Position numbers and translations under genes: made by a program
NCBI GenBank assembly: GCA_965279195.1
Contig: CBDIHP010000039.1
Span: 186,001-250,000 of the forward strand
Length of the DNA: 64,000 nucleotides
Source: CBDIHP01 sp965279195
GTDB taxonomy: Bacteria; Planctomycetota; Planctomycetia; Isosphaerales; Isosphaeraceae
Reading direction: 5' to 3'
The notes under the pieces: generated by a model
Told to the model about the DNA's origin: nothing
Databases searched by the model: none
The model's input: the letters and a program-made list of their open reading frames with translations, nothing else
In this document: in pieces, positions 50,754-58,432 of the stretch
Numbering within the stretch: position 1 is the stretch's first letter
Layout of the letters: every line of letters begins with the position of its first letter

Positions 50754-51239
50754 ATGCCCGGATTCGACGACTGCGAATCCTGCGAGTTCCGCGACCGCCC
50801 GGAGACCTGCCACGCCCTGGCCACCGGCCACCGGCCGTTCTGCTCGCCCCGCTGGCGGGCCTTCGTCCGGGCCCGCACCCTCGGCCAGCCCCCGCCGCCG
50901 CGCCCCGCCTCAGAACAGCCAGCCGTCGCCCGGCGCGTCTCGCCCGAGGACGAACGCCGGCTCCGGCTCCACGGCCGGATGCTCGGCTGCCGCTTCCGGC
51001 GCCCCGCCCCCGGCAAGTGCGTCGACTGCGAGGGGACCTGCTCCCGCTCCGGCGAGCCCGTCGCCGTCCTCGCCGCCGCCTGCCGCGCCTGCGACCTCAT
51101 CGCGGAGCCGCAGGCCATAGACGCGGCTCTTGCTCCAGGAGCGGAGCCAGAACGCATCCATGACGGTCGGGCCGGGCAGCCCGATCCCGGCCAGGTGGAC
51201 GCGCAGGAACCGCTTGCCGCCGGAATGGACCCAGGCTGA
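50754..51239 (+). CDS. Zinc-finger-like protein at the late operon end
   Basis: The 161-residue protein has two cysteine sets, CESCEFRDRPETC near residues 7-19 and CVDCEGTCSRSG/CRACD near 90-113. The last about 50 residues lie antisense to the next leftward gene and look non-coding, so the true function resides in the first 110. No family recognised. Confidence 0.45.
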   Translation: MPGFDDCESCEFRDRPETCHALATGHRPFCSPRWRAFVRARTLGQPPPPRPASEQPAVARRVSPEDERRLRLHGRMLGCRFRRPAPGKCVDCEGTCSRSGEPVAVLAAACRACDLIAEPQAIDAALAPGAEPERIHDGRAGQPDPGQVDAQEPLAAGMDPG

Positions 51240-51434
51240 GCCGGGCGGGACCACGCACACCGCCGTCGGCTCCGGGCACGGGTCCACCTCGACCCAGAAT
51301 CCGCGCTCGCTCATCGCCGCGTGGGCCGGGATCGGGTCGAACGACGCGACCGACTGCCGCGACATGAGCTGGGGCTCGCGGCCCTGGATGCGGAGGATCA
51401 CCCTCCGCTCGCTCTCGTAAACCGGGACGTCCAT
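50910..51434 (-). CDS. Unknown protein at the end of the integrase operon
   Basis: ATG 51434 follows GGAGGCGAGACG. The first about 95 residues (VYESERRVILRIQGREPQLM, GGKRFLRVHLAGIGLPGPTV) are plausible beta-rich coding. The rest (Gly/Ala/Glu-rich) is antisense to the convergent gene 50754-51239. The two open frames overlap tail to tail by 330 bases; one or both may be shorter in practice. Confidence 0.4.
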   Translation of the reverse strand: MDVPVYESERRVILRIQGREPQLMSRQSVASFDPIPAHAAMSERGFWVEVDPCPEPTAVCVVPPGSAWVHSGGKRFLRVHLAGIGLPGPTVMDAFWLRSWSKSRVYGLRLRDEVAGAAGGGEDGDGLAGAGAGPLAVDALAGGGAPEAAAEHPAVEPEPAFVLGRDAPGDGWLF

Positions 51435-51497
51435 CGTCTCGCCTCCCTCCACTCCGCTGAATATGCGGATGGTCAGATCGTTCCCGTCCGGCTTGTT

Positions 51498-51833
51498 TCA
51501 GGCCGGATCCTTGCCCGGACCGGCCACGCCCATCTCGGCGGCGAGCGTGGCGTATTCCCGCGCGATGTTTTCGAGCATCGAGATCGGGAGCCGCATCTCC
51601 GCGTCGCCGTGGTCGAGGTCGCCCACCAGCCGCACATACGGCACCCGGTCCTCGCGGTTCATCTCGACCGCGACCTCCCGGATCCGGATGTAGCGGGTCT
51701 CCACACCCAGGGCCTCGCCGTCCTCGTCGTCGAAGTCCTGATCGCGCGGCGGGATCAGCCCCTCGTCGTCGACGTCGCGCTCGATCGGGCCCCAGAACTC
51801 GTCGATCTTCCGCATCGTCTCTTCCACGCCCAT
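51498..51833 (-). CDS. Unknown acidic phage protein
   Basis: The 111-residue protein starts at ATG 51833 with the very strong site GGAGGTGGGCG. It is acidic (IDEFWGPIERDVDDEGLIPP, FDDEDGEALGVETRYIRIRE) and ends with a helix (ISMLENIAREYATLAAEMGV). No family recognised. Confidence 0.55.
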   Translation of the reverse strand: MGVEETMRKIDEFWGPIERDVDDEGLIPPRDQDFDDEDGEALGVETRYIRIREVAVEMNREDRVPYVRLVGDLDHGDAEMRLPISMLENIAREYATLAAEMGVAGPGKDPA

Positions 51834-51996
51834 CGCCCACCTCCGGTTCGGATTCAAGGTCCCATCCACCGCCGCCGATACCTCTTGCGCACGGATCGCG
51901 AGCCGGCGGCCCATGCTTCGCATCGAGTCGAGTGCTGCTGTTGCTGTGTGGGACACTCCCGGCACGCGCCATCCTTGGGGCGGCCGGGAGGGGGCC

Positions 51997-52035
51997 GGCG
52001 TCGCGCGGAGGGGGTACATACCGCCGCGTGACGCC
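51997..52035. promoter_or_regulatory. Intergenic inverted repeat, possible operator or hairpin
   Basis: Twelve-base arms (GGCGTCGCGCGG and CCGCGTGACGCC, one mismatch) flank a centre containing GGTACATACC. It lies in the only sizeable gap (217 bases) of the integrase operon, so could be a second promoter-operator or a processing site for the downstream genes. Confidence 0.4.
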
Positions 52036-52050
52036 GGTTTGTTGCGCCTG

Positions 52051-52545
52051 CTAGGTCAACGGGATGGGCGTCGCGGACGCCTCCACATACAGCGGGTGCC
52101 AGGGCTGGCCGTTCTTCGCCAGCTTCAGGCAGGCGGCCTGCGGTGCGCCCGGCAGATCCCGGAGCATGTCGCGGACGATCCTGGCCCGGTCGCGCAGGCC
52201 GCCGTGCTGGCCCCACGCATAGACGATCAAGTCGGCCTCGCTCGCGACTCCGAGGATGTGCCGGTCGTTCTCGGGCCCGATCGGGTCGTCGGCGAAACGC
52301 AGGTCGTCGGGGTCGGTGGCCCGGAACGCGAAGAGATTGGTGACGACCAGGCGGTCGTATCCCCAGTCGGCCGCGAACCGGCGGCACCGGCGGATGGTCG
52401 GGTCGTCTCGGGTTGCGTCGGCCGTGCTCGGGTTGAGCATGATCCAGTTGACCATCCGGCCGGCCGAGGGATGGAAAAGTGTCGCGGTCTCACGCATGAG
52501 GCGGTAACGATACTTGCCGCATGGGCTGATGTCGGCCCCGCTCAC
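52051..52545 (-). CDS. DUF1643-family protein
   Basis: The 164-residue protein shows the family pattern well: CGKYRYRL, WIMLNPSTADATRDDPTIRR, then the CRRFAADWGYDRLVVTNLFA segment and PDDLRFADDPIGPENDRHIL. An AWGQHG motif, ACLKLAKNGQPWHPLY and a final P follow. DUF1643 proteins are common on phages and plasmids; the biochemical role is not established. GTG start overlaps the previous stop (GTGA). Confidence 0.8.
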   Translation of the reverse strand: MSGADISPCGKYRYRLMRETATLFHPSAGRMVNWIMLNPSTADATRDDPTIRRCRRFAADWGYDRLVVTNLFAFRATDPDDLRFADDPIGPENDRHILGVASEADLIVYAWGQHGGLRDRARIVRDMLRDLPGAPQAACLKLAKNGQPWHPLYVEASATPIPLT

Positions 52546-52985
52546 GCCCCACCCCCTTCGCCCTCGGGGTGCCCCAGGCACAGCCCGTGGTTGTCGTGGT
52601 TGTCGCACATCGGCTGGTAGATGAATCCCCGGGTCATCAGGCTGACGATGATCCGCGTGCCTGCCTCATTGGCGAGGTTCAAGGACTTCATGATTCGGAG
52701 CTGATCCACCAGCTTCTGCGGCTCGCAGAACCGGAGCGGCACGGGCTCGGGCTCGGGCTCGATCGGGTGGCCCTGGCATCGGCCCTTGTCGTCGTGGTTG
52801 TCGCAGACGGGGACACTGTCGAAGCCCCTGCCGGCGAGGATCGTCAGGTGCTCCCGCACCTCGGCGGCCGTCAGCTTGCGGCCCGTTGTTTTCTCATACA
52901 GGCATCGCCCCAGCTCGTCGTCGCCCAGCTTCCAGAGATAGGCGATGTCGAATGAGACGCAGTATCGCATTGCTGTCGTGCTCAT
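52542..52985 (-). CDS. Protein with two CDNHD...C.GHP motifs
   Basis: The 147-residue protein carries the same putative metal motif twice, VCDNHDDKGRCQGHP and MCDNHDNHGLCLGHP, about 70 residues apart, each after a similar helical half (one with AEVREHLTILAGRGFDSVP, one with TRIIVSLMTRGFIYQP). It looks like an internal duplication of a about 65-residue unit. Function unknown; metal binding likely. Confidence 0.55.
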   Translation of the reverse strand: MSTTAMRYCVSFDIAYLWKLGDDELGRCLYEKTTGRKLTAAEVREHLTILAGRGFDSVPVCDNHDDKGRCQGHPIEPEPEPVPLRFCEPQKLVDQLRIMKSLNLANEAGTRIIVSLMTRGFIYQPMCDNHDNHGLCLGHPEGEGGGA

Positions 52986-53251
52986 GCCCTCACCTCCGCA
53001 TCCGGGAAGTTCAGCGGCGTCTTGAGCCCCAGCTCCCGCACCTTGGCGTCGCGGACGCGGGCGGCCTCGATCGGGTCCGCGAACGCCCCGAGCCAGATCG
53101 TTTCCAGCCCCCGCGTGACCTGCGCGCGGAAGATGCGATCCTTCTTGGAATAGCAGACGCCGATGAGCTTCGGCGCGGCCAGGGCCGCCTCCATCGGCAC
53201 GATCGGGTGGAGCCGGGGGCGTCCGCCCTTGTTGCGTCCGGCGGCGCTCAT
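52982..53251 (-). CDS. Stand-alone AP2-type DNA-binding protein
   Basis: The 89-residue protein is basic at the N terminus, then has IGVCYSKKDRIFRAQVTRGL, then ETIWLGAFADPIEAARVRDA and a C-terminal LNFPDAE. The strand-strand-strand-helix plan with LG.F....AA...D and NFP is the AP2/ERF domain known from plant factors and from phage homing endonucleases. No nuclease domain is attached. It may be a regulator or a remnant of an HNH-AP2 homing enzyme. Confidence 0.65.
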   Translation of the reverse strand: MSAAGRNKGGRPRLHPIVPMEAALAAPKLIGVCYSKKDRIFRAQVTRGLETIWLGAFADPIEAARVRDAKVRELGLKTPLNFPDAEVRA

Positions 53252-53520
53252 GCCTCCACCGCCTTCCCCGCCGCTCTCCGGTAGGTTTCGAGCCGCTCCT
53301 CGGCATTGGCGAGCGAAACGCGGCATCTGACGACATACGCCTCGGCCGCGGCCAGACGGGTCGAAAAGACGTCCCCGCCGGACACGAAGCCCTCGCCGAT
53401 GTCGAAAAAGTTACCGTTCCACGGCGAGGCGCCGAGCACCTCGACGACGTGGCGCTCTACCCCTTCGATCGTGAAGACGGTCATGTCCGGCACGATCTCG
53501 ACCCCGTCCATCGTCTTCAT
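53248..53520 (-). CDS. Unknown small phage protein
   Basis: The 90-residue protein is beta-rich for two thirds (GVEIVPDMTVFTIEGVERHV, GNFFDIGEGFVSGGDVFSTR) and ends in a helix. ATGA overlaps link it to both neighbours. No family recognised. Confidence 0.5.
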   Translation of the reverse strand: MKTMDGVEIVPDMTVFTIEGVERHVVEVLGASPWNGNFFDIGEGFVSGGDVFSTRLAAAEAYVVRCRVSLANAEERLETYRRAAGKAVEA

Positions 53521-55388
53521 CGGGCCACCGCCTTCCTGGCCTTCGAGCCCTTGCCCCCGCCCTTCGCCGGCACCTCCCGCGTCGGGATCGCCAGCAGCCG
53601 CCGCACGGCGTCGAGCAGGTCCTGGCCGGAGATCGCCGGCTCGACGCCCCGGCCCGGTTTCTTGCCGCCCATGAAGAACTCGGGGGCCGGGCCGGGGCAG
53701 AAGTAATAGCCCGCGCGATAGGTCGTATCGACGCCGCCCATCATGAAGAAGCGTTTGTTGATCGCGTCGCGGAGTTCGGCGTCGGTCGCGCCGGACGCCC
53801 GCAGCGTCGCCCAGAACCCGGGCGCGTCGCCGACCCGGAATGCGGCGTAGGTCAGCTCCTCATCGAGCCACGAGCCGTCGGCCACCATCCGGGAGGCCCG
53901 CTCGCCCTCCCATCGCAGGACGCGTTGGCGGATGTGCTTCTCCTGCTCGTCGCTGAGCAGGCTGTCGAGCGGCTCCACGTCCAGCTCGTCCAGGAGCTGA
54001 CCAGCCAGCGTGACGCCCTTGGACTTCACCAGCTCCAGCACCGGCTTGCGGAGCCCCAGCTCCTCCACCGGCAGCGTCGCGAGCGGGTCGCGGGGCGCGG
54101 CCGTGGGGTATGTCCGGACCTCGGGGTCGGCGGGTCCGGACACAGGGGCGGGAGGTCCGGACACAGCGTCCTCATCGGGCCACAAATCCAGCTCGAACTC
54201 CTCCCAGTCGGGCAGGCCCAGGGCGCTCACATCCTCGTCGTCGAAGAGGTCGATCTCGTCGAGCTGGTCGTTTGTCAGGCCCATGCCGATGCAGTCGCGT
54301 GCCTCGTCCGTATCCCCCGCCACGATCGTGAACAGCCGGCGGGCGGTCGGGCGATGCACCGCGACCAGCGTCCGCGGGGCCGGCGTCCAGAACGATTCGA
54401 GATGCGAATCCTCCAGGTCGTTGAGGTGCGCCAGATCGGGGAACGACTCGCGGAACGCCGGCACCACGCCCAGCTCGCGTCGCACCAGCTCGACGCCCCC
54501 GAGGCCCTCCGGGAACCGCAGGGCCGCCAGTGCGTCGACGTGGGCCTCGTCCCGCCCGGCGAGCCAGAACCGGGGCTTGCCCTTCGCCCAGCCGATCGCG
54601 AGGTAGGTCGCCGGATCTTCGAGGTCGGCGGAGGCCGGTGCCTCGATAGTGACCGCCGGGGTGGGCTTCGCGGCGGGCTTCGGACGCTTCGCCGGCGCGG
54701 GCACTTTGGGGTGCGCCTCGTCGGCGCGATGCAGGTCGCAGGCCTTCAGCGGCGAGCCGTCGGCGTTGACCTGGGGCACGCCGTATCCGTCGCAGAGCTG
54801 GCCGGGCGACATCGAGGCCTGCAACCCCTTGATCGTGGCCTCCTTCCAGTGCTGGAAACACGGAAGCTTGCGTTCGGCCGCCCACTGGGGCGTCACGGCC
54901 TGGAAGCGGAAGCCCCGGTCGGGGAAGACCCTCGCCACCTCGCGGATCGCCTCCGCCTCGTTGCAGGCCTCCAGCGTGAACAGGGGGTTCCGCCCGGCGA
55001 ACGCGGCGTAGGTGTCTCGGGTCGCCTCGACTTGCGTCAAAGGGGGCTCGTCGCAGGCCTTCTTTTCGTCGGGGGGTTCGCCCGGATTCGAGGCCTTCTT
55101 TTCGTCGTCGGGGCCGGCCGTCTCCAGCACCCCGCAGAGGTCCAGGATCGGCGTCGGCTTCGGGGCCGGCTCGGGGGCCGGCGGGGGCGTCATGGCCTGG
55201 CGGCGCATGTCCTGGCTCAGCGTCTGGAGCGCGGACGACAGGCGGGGCAGCGCCGGGCCGATGCTCGCGATCAGCTCGTGGTCGACGCCGACGATGGCGT
55301 CCTCGAAGTCCATGCCGAGGACGGCGGCGGCCTTGGCCAGCCGGAGGAACTTGTCGGCGGCCTGATGAGGGGGTCGGGGCTTGATCAC
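53517..55388 (-). CDS. Large unknown protein with RNAP alpha-CTD-like HhH segment
   Basis: The 623-residue protein is the largest gene of the integrase operon. It has a helical N-terminal domain, an acidic linker, a central part with CDLHRADEAHPKVPAP and beta-rich PATYLAIGWAKGKPRFWLAG, and near residue 440 a PLATLPVEELGLRKPVLELV segment, then KSKGVTLAGQLLDELD. That last element resembles the helix-hairpin-helix of RNA polymerase alpha C-terminal domain. The tail is Lys-rich. Function unknown; DNA or polymerase interaction is suggested. Confidence 0.5.
   Translation of the reverse strand: MIKPRPPHQAADKFLRLAKAAAVLGMDFEDAIVGVDHELIASIGPALPRLSSALQTLSQDMRRQAMTPPPAPEPAPKPTPILDLCGVLETAGPDDEKKASNPGEPPDEKKACDEPPLTQVEATRDTYAAFAGRNPLFTLEACNEAEAIREVARVFPDRGFRFQAVTPQWAAERKLPCFQHWKEATIKGLQASMSPGQLCDGYGVPQVNADGSPLKACDLHRADEAHPKVPAPAKRPKPAAKPTPAVTIEAPASADLEDPATYLAIGWAKGKPRFWLAGRDEAHVDALAALRFPEGLGGVELVRRELGVVPAFRESFPDLAHLNDLEDSHLESFWTPAPRTLVAVHRPTARRLFTIVAGDTDEARDCIGMGLTNDQLDEIDLFDDEDVSALGLPDWEEFELDLWPDEDAVSGPPAPVSGPADPEVRTYPTAAPRDPLATLPVEELGLRKPVLELVKSKGVTLAGQLLDELDVEPLDSLLSDEQEKHIRQRVLRWEGERASRMVADGSWLDEELTYAAFRVGDAPGFWATLRASGATDAELRDAINKRFFMMGGVDTTYRAGYYFCPGPAPEFFMGGKKPGRGVEPAISGQDLLDAVRRLLAIPTREVPAKGGGKGSKARKAVAR
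54112..54162. other. Three GTCCGGAC palindromes at 22 and 21 bp spacing
   Basis: GTCCGGAC occurs at 54112-54119, 54134-54141 and 54155-54162. The first interval (22 bp) is not a codon multiple, so this is not simply a repeated peptide. The two-turn phasing is that of a protein-binding array within the coding sequence of the large unknown gene. Confidence 0.4.
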
Positions 55389-55398
55389 CTTGGGGGTC

Positions 55399-55665
55399 CT
55401 ACGCGAGCCCTTCGGCCCGCAGCTTTTCGAGCAGCTTGACCACGGCCTGGTCGAGGTCGTTGCCCGACGAGGCCGTCCGCATGGCTTGCTTGGGCCCGCC
55501 GCCCAGCCCCAGGGCCAGGTCGGCGAGGTGGATCCGCCGCTCGATCTCCACGACGTGGGCGAGCTGGGCGATGGTCCGGTTCGAGGACGGCAGCGGCATC
55601 GTCAGCCGCGGCGGGCCCTCCGCCGGCGGGGCGAGCCCGCCGGCGGTCCGTTCGGGCTGGCTCAT
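55399..55665 (-). CDS. Small helical phage protein
   Basis: The 88-residue protein has a disordered start and a long helix (SNRTIAQLAHVVEIERRIHL, then LDQAVVKLLEKLRAEGL). It is coupled to the upstream zinc-finger gene by an overlapping ATGA. No family recognised. Confidence 0.5.
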   Translation of the reverse strand: MSQPERTAGGLAPPAEGPPRLTMPLPSSNRTIAQLAHVVEIERRIHLADLALGLGGGPKQAMRTASSGNDLDQAVVKLLEKLRAEGLA

Positions 55666-56135
55666 GTCGCCTTCACCGCCCTCCGGCCGTCGCAGCCGGT
55701 CGCCTTCGACCACGTCTCGCGGAGGAGCTTGATCCGCTTGCCCAGCGGCCCCCGGGTCTCGACCCAGACGGCCGTCGCGGACGCATCGATCCGGATCCCC
55801 GGGCCGCCGTTCATGGCGGCCAGGGGCGAGCGGCAGTCGAGGCCGTCGAGGTACGCGCAGCCGTTGCACAGCTCCAGCGTCCCCGGGTACGGCTTGTTGT
55901 CGACCAGCTCCTGGAACTGCCACTCCAGCCGCACGTCGGACTGGAGGTCGGCCGCGCACCGCTCGCACAGGACGATCGCGCGGGGCCGGTCGGAGTCGTC
56001 GTCCTTCTCCAGGTAGCGGAAGCGGTCCAGCTCCCGGGCGGACCTCGGGCCGTCGCAGCGCGAGCAGACGCGGGGGTGGCGGCGGCCAACCAGCTCGTCG
56101 ACCAGGCGGACGGATTCGATCGCGTCGGTGCTCAT
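55662..56135 (-). CDS. Zinc-finger-like phage protein
   Basis: The 157-residue protein has CSRCDGPRSA near residue 24 and LCERCAAD near residue 57, a CXXC...CXXC zinc finger, then CNGCAYLDGLDC, another cysteine group, and a beta-rich tail. A related CxxC..C pattern with DGLDCRSPLAAM occurs in small phage proteins. ATG overlaps the preceding microgene. Confidence 0.55.
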   Translation of the reverse strand: MSTDAIESVRLVDELVGRRHPRVCSRCDGPRSARELDRFRYLEKDDDSDRPRAIVLCERCAADLQSDVRLEWQFQELVDNKPYPGTLELCNGCAYLDGLDCRSPLAAMNGGPGIRIDASATAVWVETRGPLGKRIKLLRETWSKATGCDGRRAVKAT

Positions 56136-56275
56136 CGCTCCGGCCCTCCGTCCCGCGTCTCGGCCCGGCCGATGCGGGCGTTGGCCCGGGCCTGGAAGAT
56201 CAGCCCGGCCGCCAGGATGCAGCCGCCGAAGAGGGCGACGACGACGAGGATGGCAATCCCGATCTCGGTCGGCAT
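56132..56275 (-). CDS. 47-residue single-pass membrane protein
   Basis: The protein has an N-terminal transmembrane helix (IAILVVVALFGGCILAAGLI) and a charged tail (RIGRAETRDGGPER). It starts one base after the upstream gene and overlaps the downstream start (ATGA), which supports translation despite its small size. Confidence 0.5.
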   Translation of the reverse strand: MPTEIGIAILVVVALFGGCILAAGLIFQARANARIGRAETRDGGPER

Positions 56276-56276
56276 G

Positions 56277-56645
56277 CTATCCATTGCGGGCCCCCTTCCC
56301 GGCGAGGGCGACCCAGCACGACCGGCCGTCCTTCAGGCCGTCGGCATACTCGGGGGCCGCCAGGTCGCGGAGGTTGTGGGTCGAGGCGCAGTCCCAGCCC
56401 CAGGCGAACCCGGCCGCGTACAGCGGGGGAACGCCGATGGCGGCGGCCAGGTGGGCGTAGCTCGTCTCCCCCGGCAGCGGCCGGCGGGGGATGCCCCGAG
56501 CGGCGGCCAGGGCATAGAGCCCGCAGCAACGGTCCAGCGGCTGATCGAGGCGGCCCACCGGGCTGGGCCCGAAGGTGTGCTGGACGGGCCGCATCCCGGT
56601 CTGGGCGAAGGCGGCCCCGACGATCTCGGGGGTGAGGCGGTTCAC
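56277..56645 (-). CDS. Unknown phage protein
   Basis: The 122-residue protein starts at a GTG that overlaps the previous stop. It has cysteine/histidine residues (DRCCGLYALAAARG, WGWDCASTHNLRD) around a compact alpha/beta-like region. Arrangement YALAAARG...YAHLAAAIG may form a helical pair. Function not recognised. Confidence 0.5.
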   Translation of the reverse strand: MNRLTPEIVGAAFAQTGMRPVQHTFGPSPVGRLDQPLDRCCGLYALAAARGIPRRPLPGETSYAHLAAAIGVPPLYAAGFAWGWDCASTHNLRDLAAPEYADGLKDGRSCWVALAGKGARNG

Positions 56646-57082
56646 GAGTCACCGCCTTTCCCGGCTTCGGCCGGCCGGGTGGTCGCGATCCGGTATCCCT
56701 GCCCTTCCATCTCCGCCAGCCGGGCCCGGATGTCGTCGGCCTGCTTCCCGTCCACCGCCTCCCGGATCGTGTACCGGAAGCCCCACAGTTCCACCGCGAT
56801 GATCAGTGCGTTCGGCCCCGGCTTGAGATCCTCCAGGCCGACCGCAATTTTGGCGTCGATCGTTGCCATGAAATCGCTCCGTCGTTGAGGGTGCGCGGGG
56901 GGCGAAATCGGCGCGACATTTCGCGCGGTTTCCTCGCCCGTTTCCGCGATGGTTTCCGGTGTGGTTTCGGCGTCGTTTTCGCGCGGGAATTCGCCCTCGA
57001 TCCCGAGCAGCAAACGACGCGCAAATTGCTGCTGGCTTGCCGTCAGTTTTCGCGAGGGTTCTGGGGCCCAGAATCGGAGCAC
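56642..57082 (-). CDS. Unknown phage protein, possibly two starts
   Basis: From GTG 57082 (site AGGAGTCC) the product is 146 residues with an N-terminal domain (KLTASQQQFARRLLLGIEGE), an acidic Thr/Glu linker and a C-terminal domain. An internal ATG at 56869 (MATIDAKIAVGLEDLK) has its own GGAG site, giving a 75-residue protein. Both may be made. No family recognised. Confidence 0.45.
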   Translation of the reverse strand: MLRFWAPEPSRKLTASQQQFARRLLLGIEGEFPRENDAETTPETIAETGEETARNVAPISPPAHPQRRSDFMATIDAKIAVGLEDLKPGPNALIIAVELWGFRYTIREAVDGKQADDIRARLAEMEGQGYRIATTRPAEAGKGGDS

Positions 57083-57258
57083 GGGGGGGACTCCTTTTCG
57101 CTCAGTTCCGAGAGCAGTTCTCCGAGCCGTTTCGCGTCGGTTTCCGCCGCGCGCATCGCGGTCCGCATCAGCTTCAAATTGCTGTTGAAGCTGGCCAGGA
57201 TCTCCGCCGCGCGCCGCTCCTTGACCTCACGCGCCGACAGCCGTTGCTTGCGTGCCAT
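57043..57258 (-). CDS. Small basic helical protein after integrase
   Basis: The 71-residue protein overlaps the integrase 3' end by 32 bases. A basic start (MARKQRLSAREVKERRAAEI) leads into a helix with heptad leucines. Could be an excisionase-like accessory because of position, but it lacks a clear winged-helix motif. Confidence 0.45.
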   Translation of the reverse strand: MARKQRLSAREVKERRAAEILASFNSNLKLMRTAMRAAETDAKRLGELLSELSEKESPPCSDSGPQNPREN

Positions 57259-58228
57259 GCGACCGCACTCCCCTGTCCGTGGGTTGGTAGGTGATCCCGC
57301 GGAGGGCGGCGCGGAGGTTGGCCACGTCGGCGTGGCGGTAGTGGCGCTGCGTCGCGAGGCGGGTGTGCCTCAGTTGCCGCTGGATTTGCAGGTCCGTGAG
57401 CCCCCAGCGGCCCTCGGCCATCGTCGCCCAGGAGTGCCGGAGCGACTGGAACGTGAACCCCGCGACGCCCGCCCGCAGCCCGGCCGCCTTGAGCTGGTCG
57501 AGCGGCTTGTGGCCGGGGGAGCCGTTGCGCCAGGGGGAGGCCAGGTCGAGCGTCGGGAACATCCAGGTCGAGCCGTCGGCGTAGGGGATCCAGCGCCGCA
57601 AAACGACGCGCAATTCCTCGCACGCGACGACCGGCTGGGCGCTGCGCCGCGTCTTGCAATTCCGGCGTCGCGGGTGGATCTCCAGCACCCCGTCGGCGTC
57701 GCGGAAATCCCGCACCTGGAAGTGCAGCGCCTCGTCCTTGCGCACCCCCGTCAAAGCCACCGTCGCGGCGAGCGCGAAGAGCCGGTGGTTCTTCCACGAT
57801 TCGTGACGCTCCTCTTCGAGCATCGCGAGCACGCGGAACACGTCGTCCGCCGGGTGGAATTTCGACGCGAATTCCTCGTCGTCGTCGTAGTCGTCGGGCA
57901 GGGGGGATTCGCGCATCCACTGCCGCCGGAACTCGAACGGGTCGCGGCCGAGGTAGCCCTTGAACACCGCGTAGCGGCAGAGGGGCGCGATGTACCCCAG
58001 CATGCCCCGCACGGTCTCGGCGGAACGGCCTGGATGCGCGGCGATCCAGCGTGTTATAAGTTCGGGCGTCAGGTCGGCGGTCGTCCTCCCGCCGGCCCCT
58101 GTCAGTTCGGATAGGACCTGCCGCGCCTTGTACCACGCCGCCTTGCTCCTGGCGGGGGGCTCGTACAGGGCGAGGGCCTGGATTGCGAACGCTTCGAACG
58201 GGATCGGGGAGACGTCGGTCGTCGACAT
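57227..58228 (-). CDS. int: Tyrosine integrase
   Basis: The 333-residue protein has an N-terminal SAM-like DNA-binding domain (about 10-100) and the catalytic domain with Arg163 (LTGVRKDEAL), Arg264 and His265 (SLRHSWAT), His288 (QLRHTRLATQ) and the nucleophile Tyr297 (QRHYRH). The usual first His of the H-x-L-R box is Gln261. ATG 58228 (MSTTDV) is used; the frame stays open through attR. It lies 136 bases inside attR and heads a leftward operon of about 7 kb. Confidence 0.9.
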   Translation of the reverse strand: MSTTDVSPIPFEAFAIQALALYEPPARSKAAWYKARQVLSELTGAGGRTTADLTPELITRWIAAHPGRSAETVRGMLGYIAPLCRYAVFKGYLGRDPFEFRRQWMRESPLPDDYDDDEEFASKFHPADDVFRVLAMLEEERHESWKNHRLFALAATVALTGVRKDEALHFQVRDFRDADGVLEIHPRRRNCKTRRSAQPVVACEELRVVLRRWIPYADGSTWMFPTLDLASPWRNGSPGHKPLDQLKAAGLRAGVAGFTFQSLRHSWATMAEGRWGLTDLQIQRQLRHTRLATQRHYRHADVANLRAALRGITYQPTDRGVRSHGTQATAVGA

Positions 58229-58363
58229 CGGTGCGCGGTCCGAGGGGGAAGAATCGGATCCCCGGGCAGCCTTTGCCCAGGCATCAGACTCTACCCGCGC
58301 GTCCGGGTCGCAGACCCTCGCATCCCCCGGATTCATCGGCGCGATCGCTTCGACCGCAGCCCC

Positions 58364-58415
58364 TCGCGTTCGCAATGCGAAGGTTGTGGGTTCGATCCCC
58401 ATCCGCTCCACTGGC
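58364..58415. other. attR, 52-bp direct repeat
   Basis: Identical to 12542-12593; contains the 3' half of tRNA-Ala(CGC) without a 5' half, so it makes no tRNA. It adjoins the integrase gene. Confidence 0.92.
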
Positions 58416-58432
58416 CTGACCCGTCCAATCGA

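Noticed and set aside
53925..55439. 504-codon plus-strand frame opposite the large unknown gene
   Set aside because: Shadow composition; the minus-strand gene is linked by ATGA overlap to the next gene of its operon.
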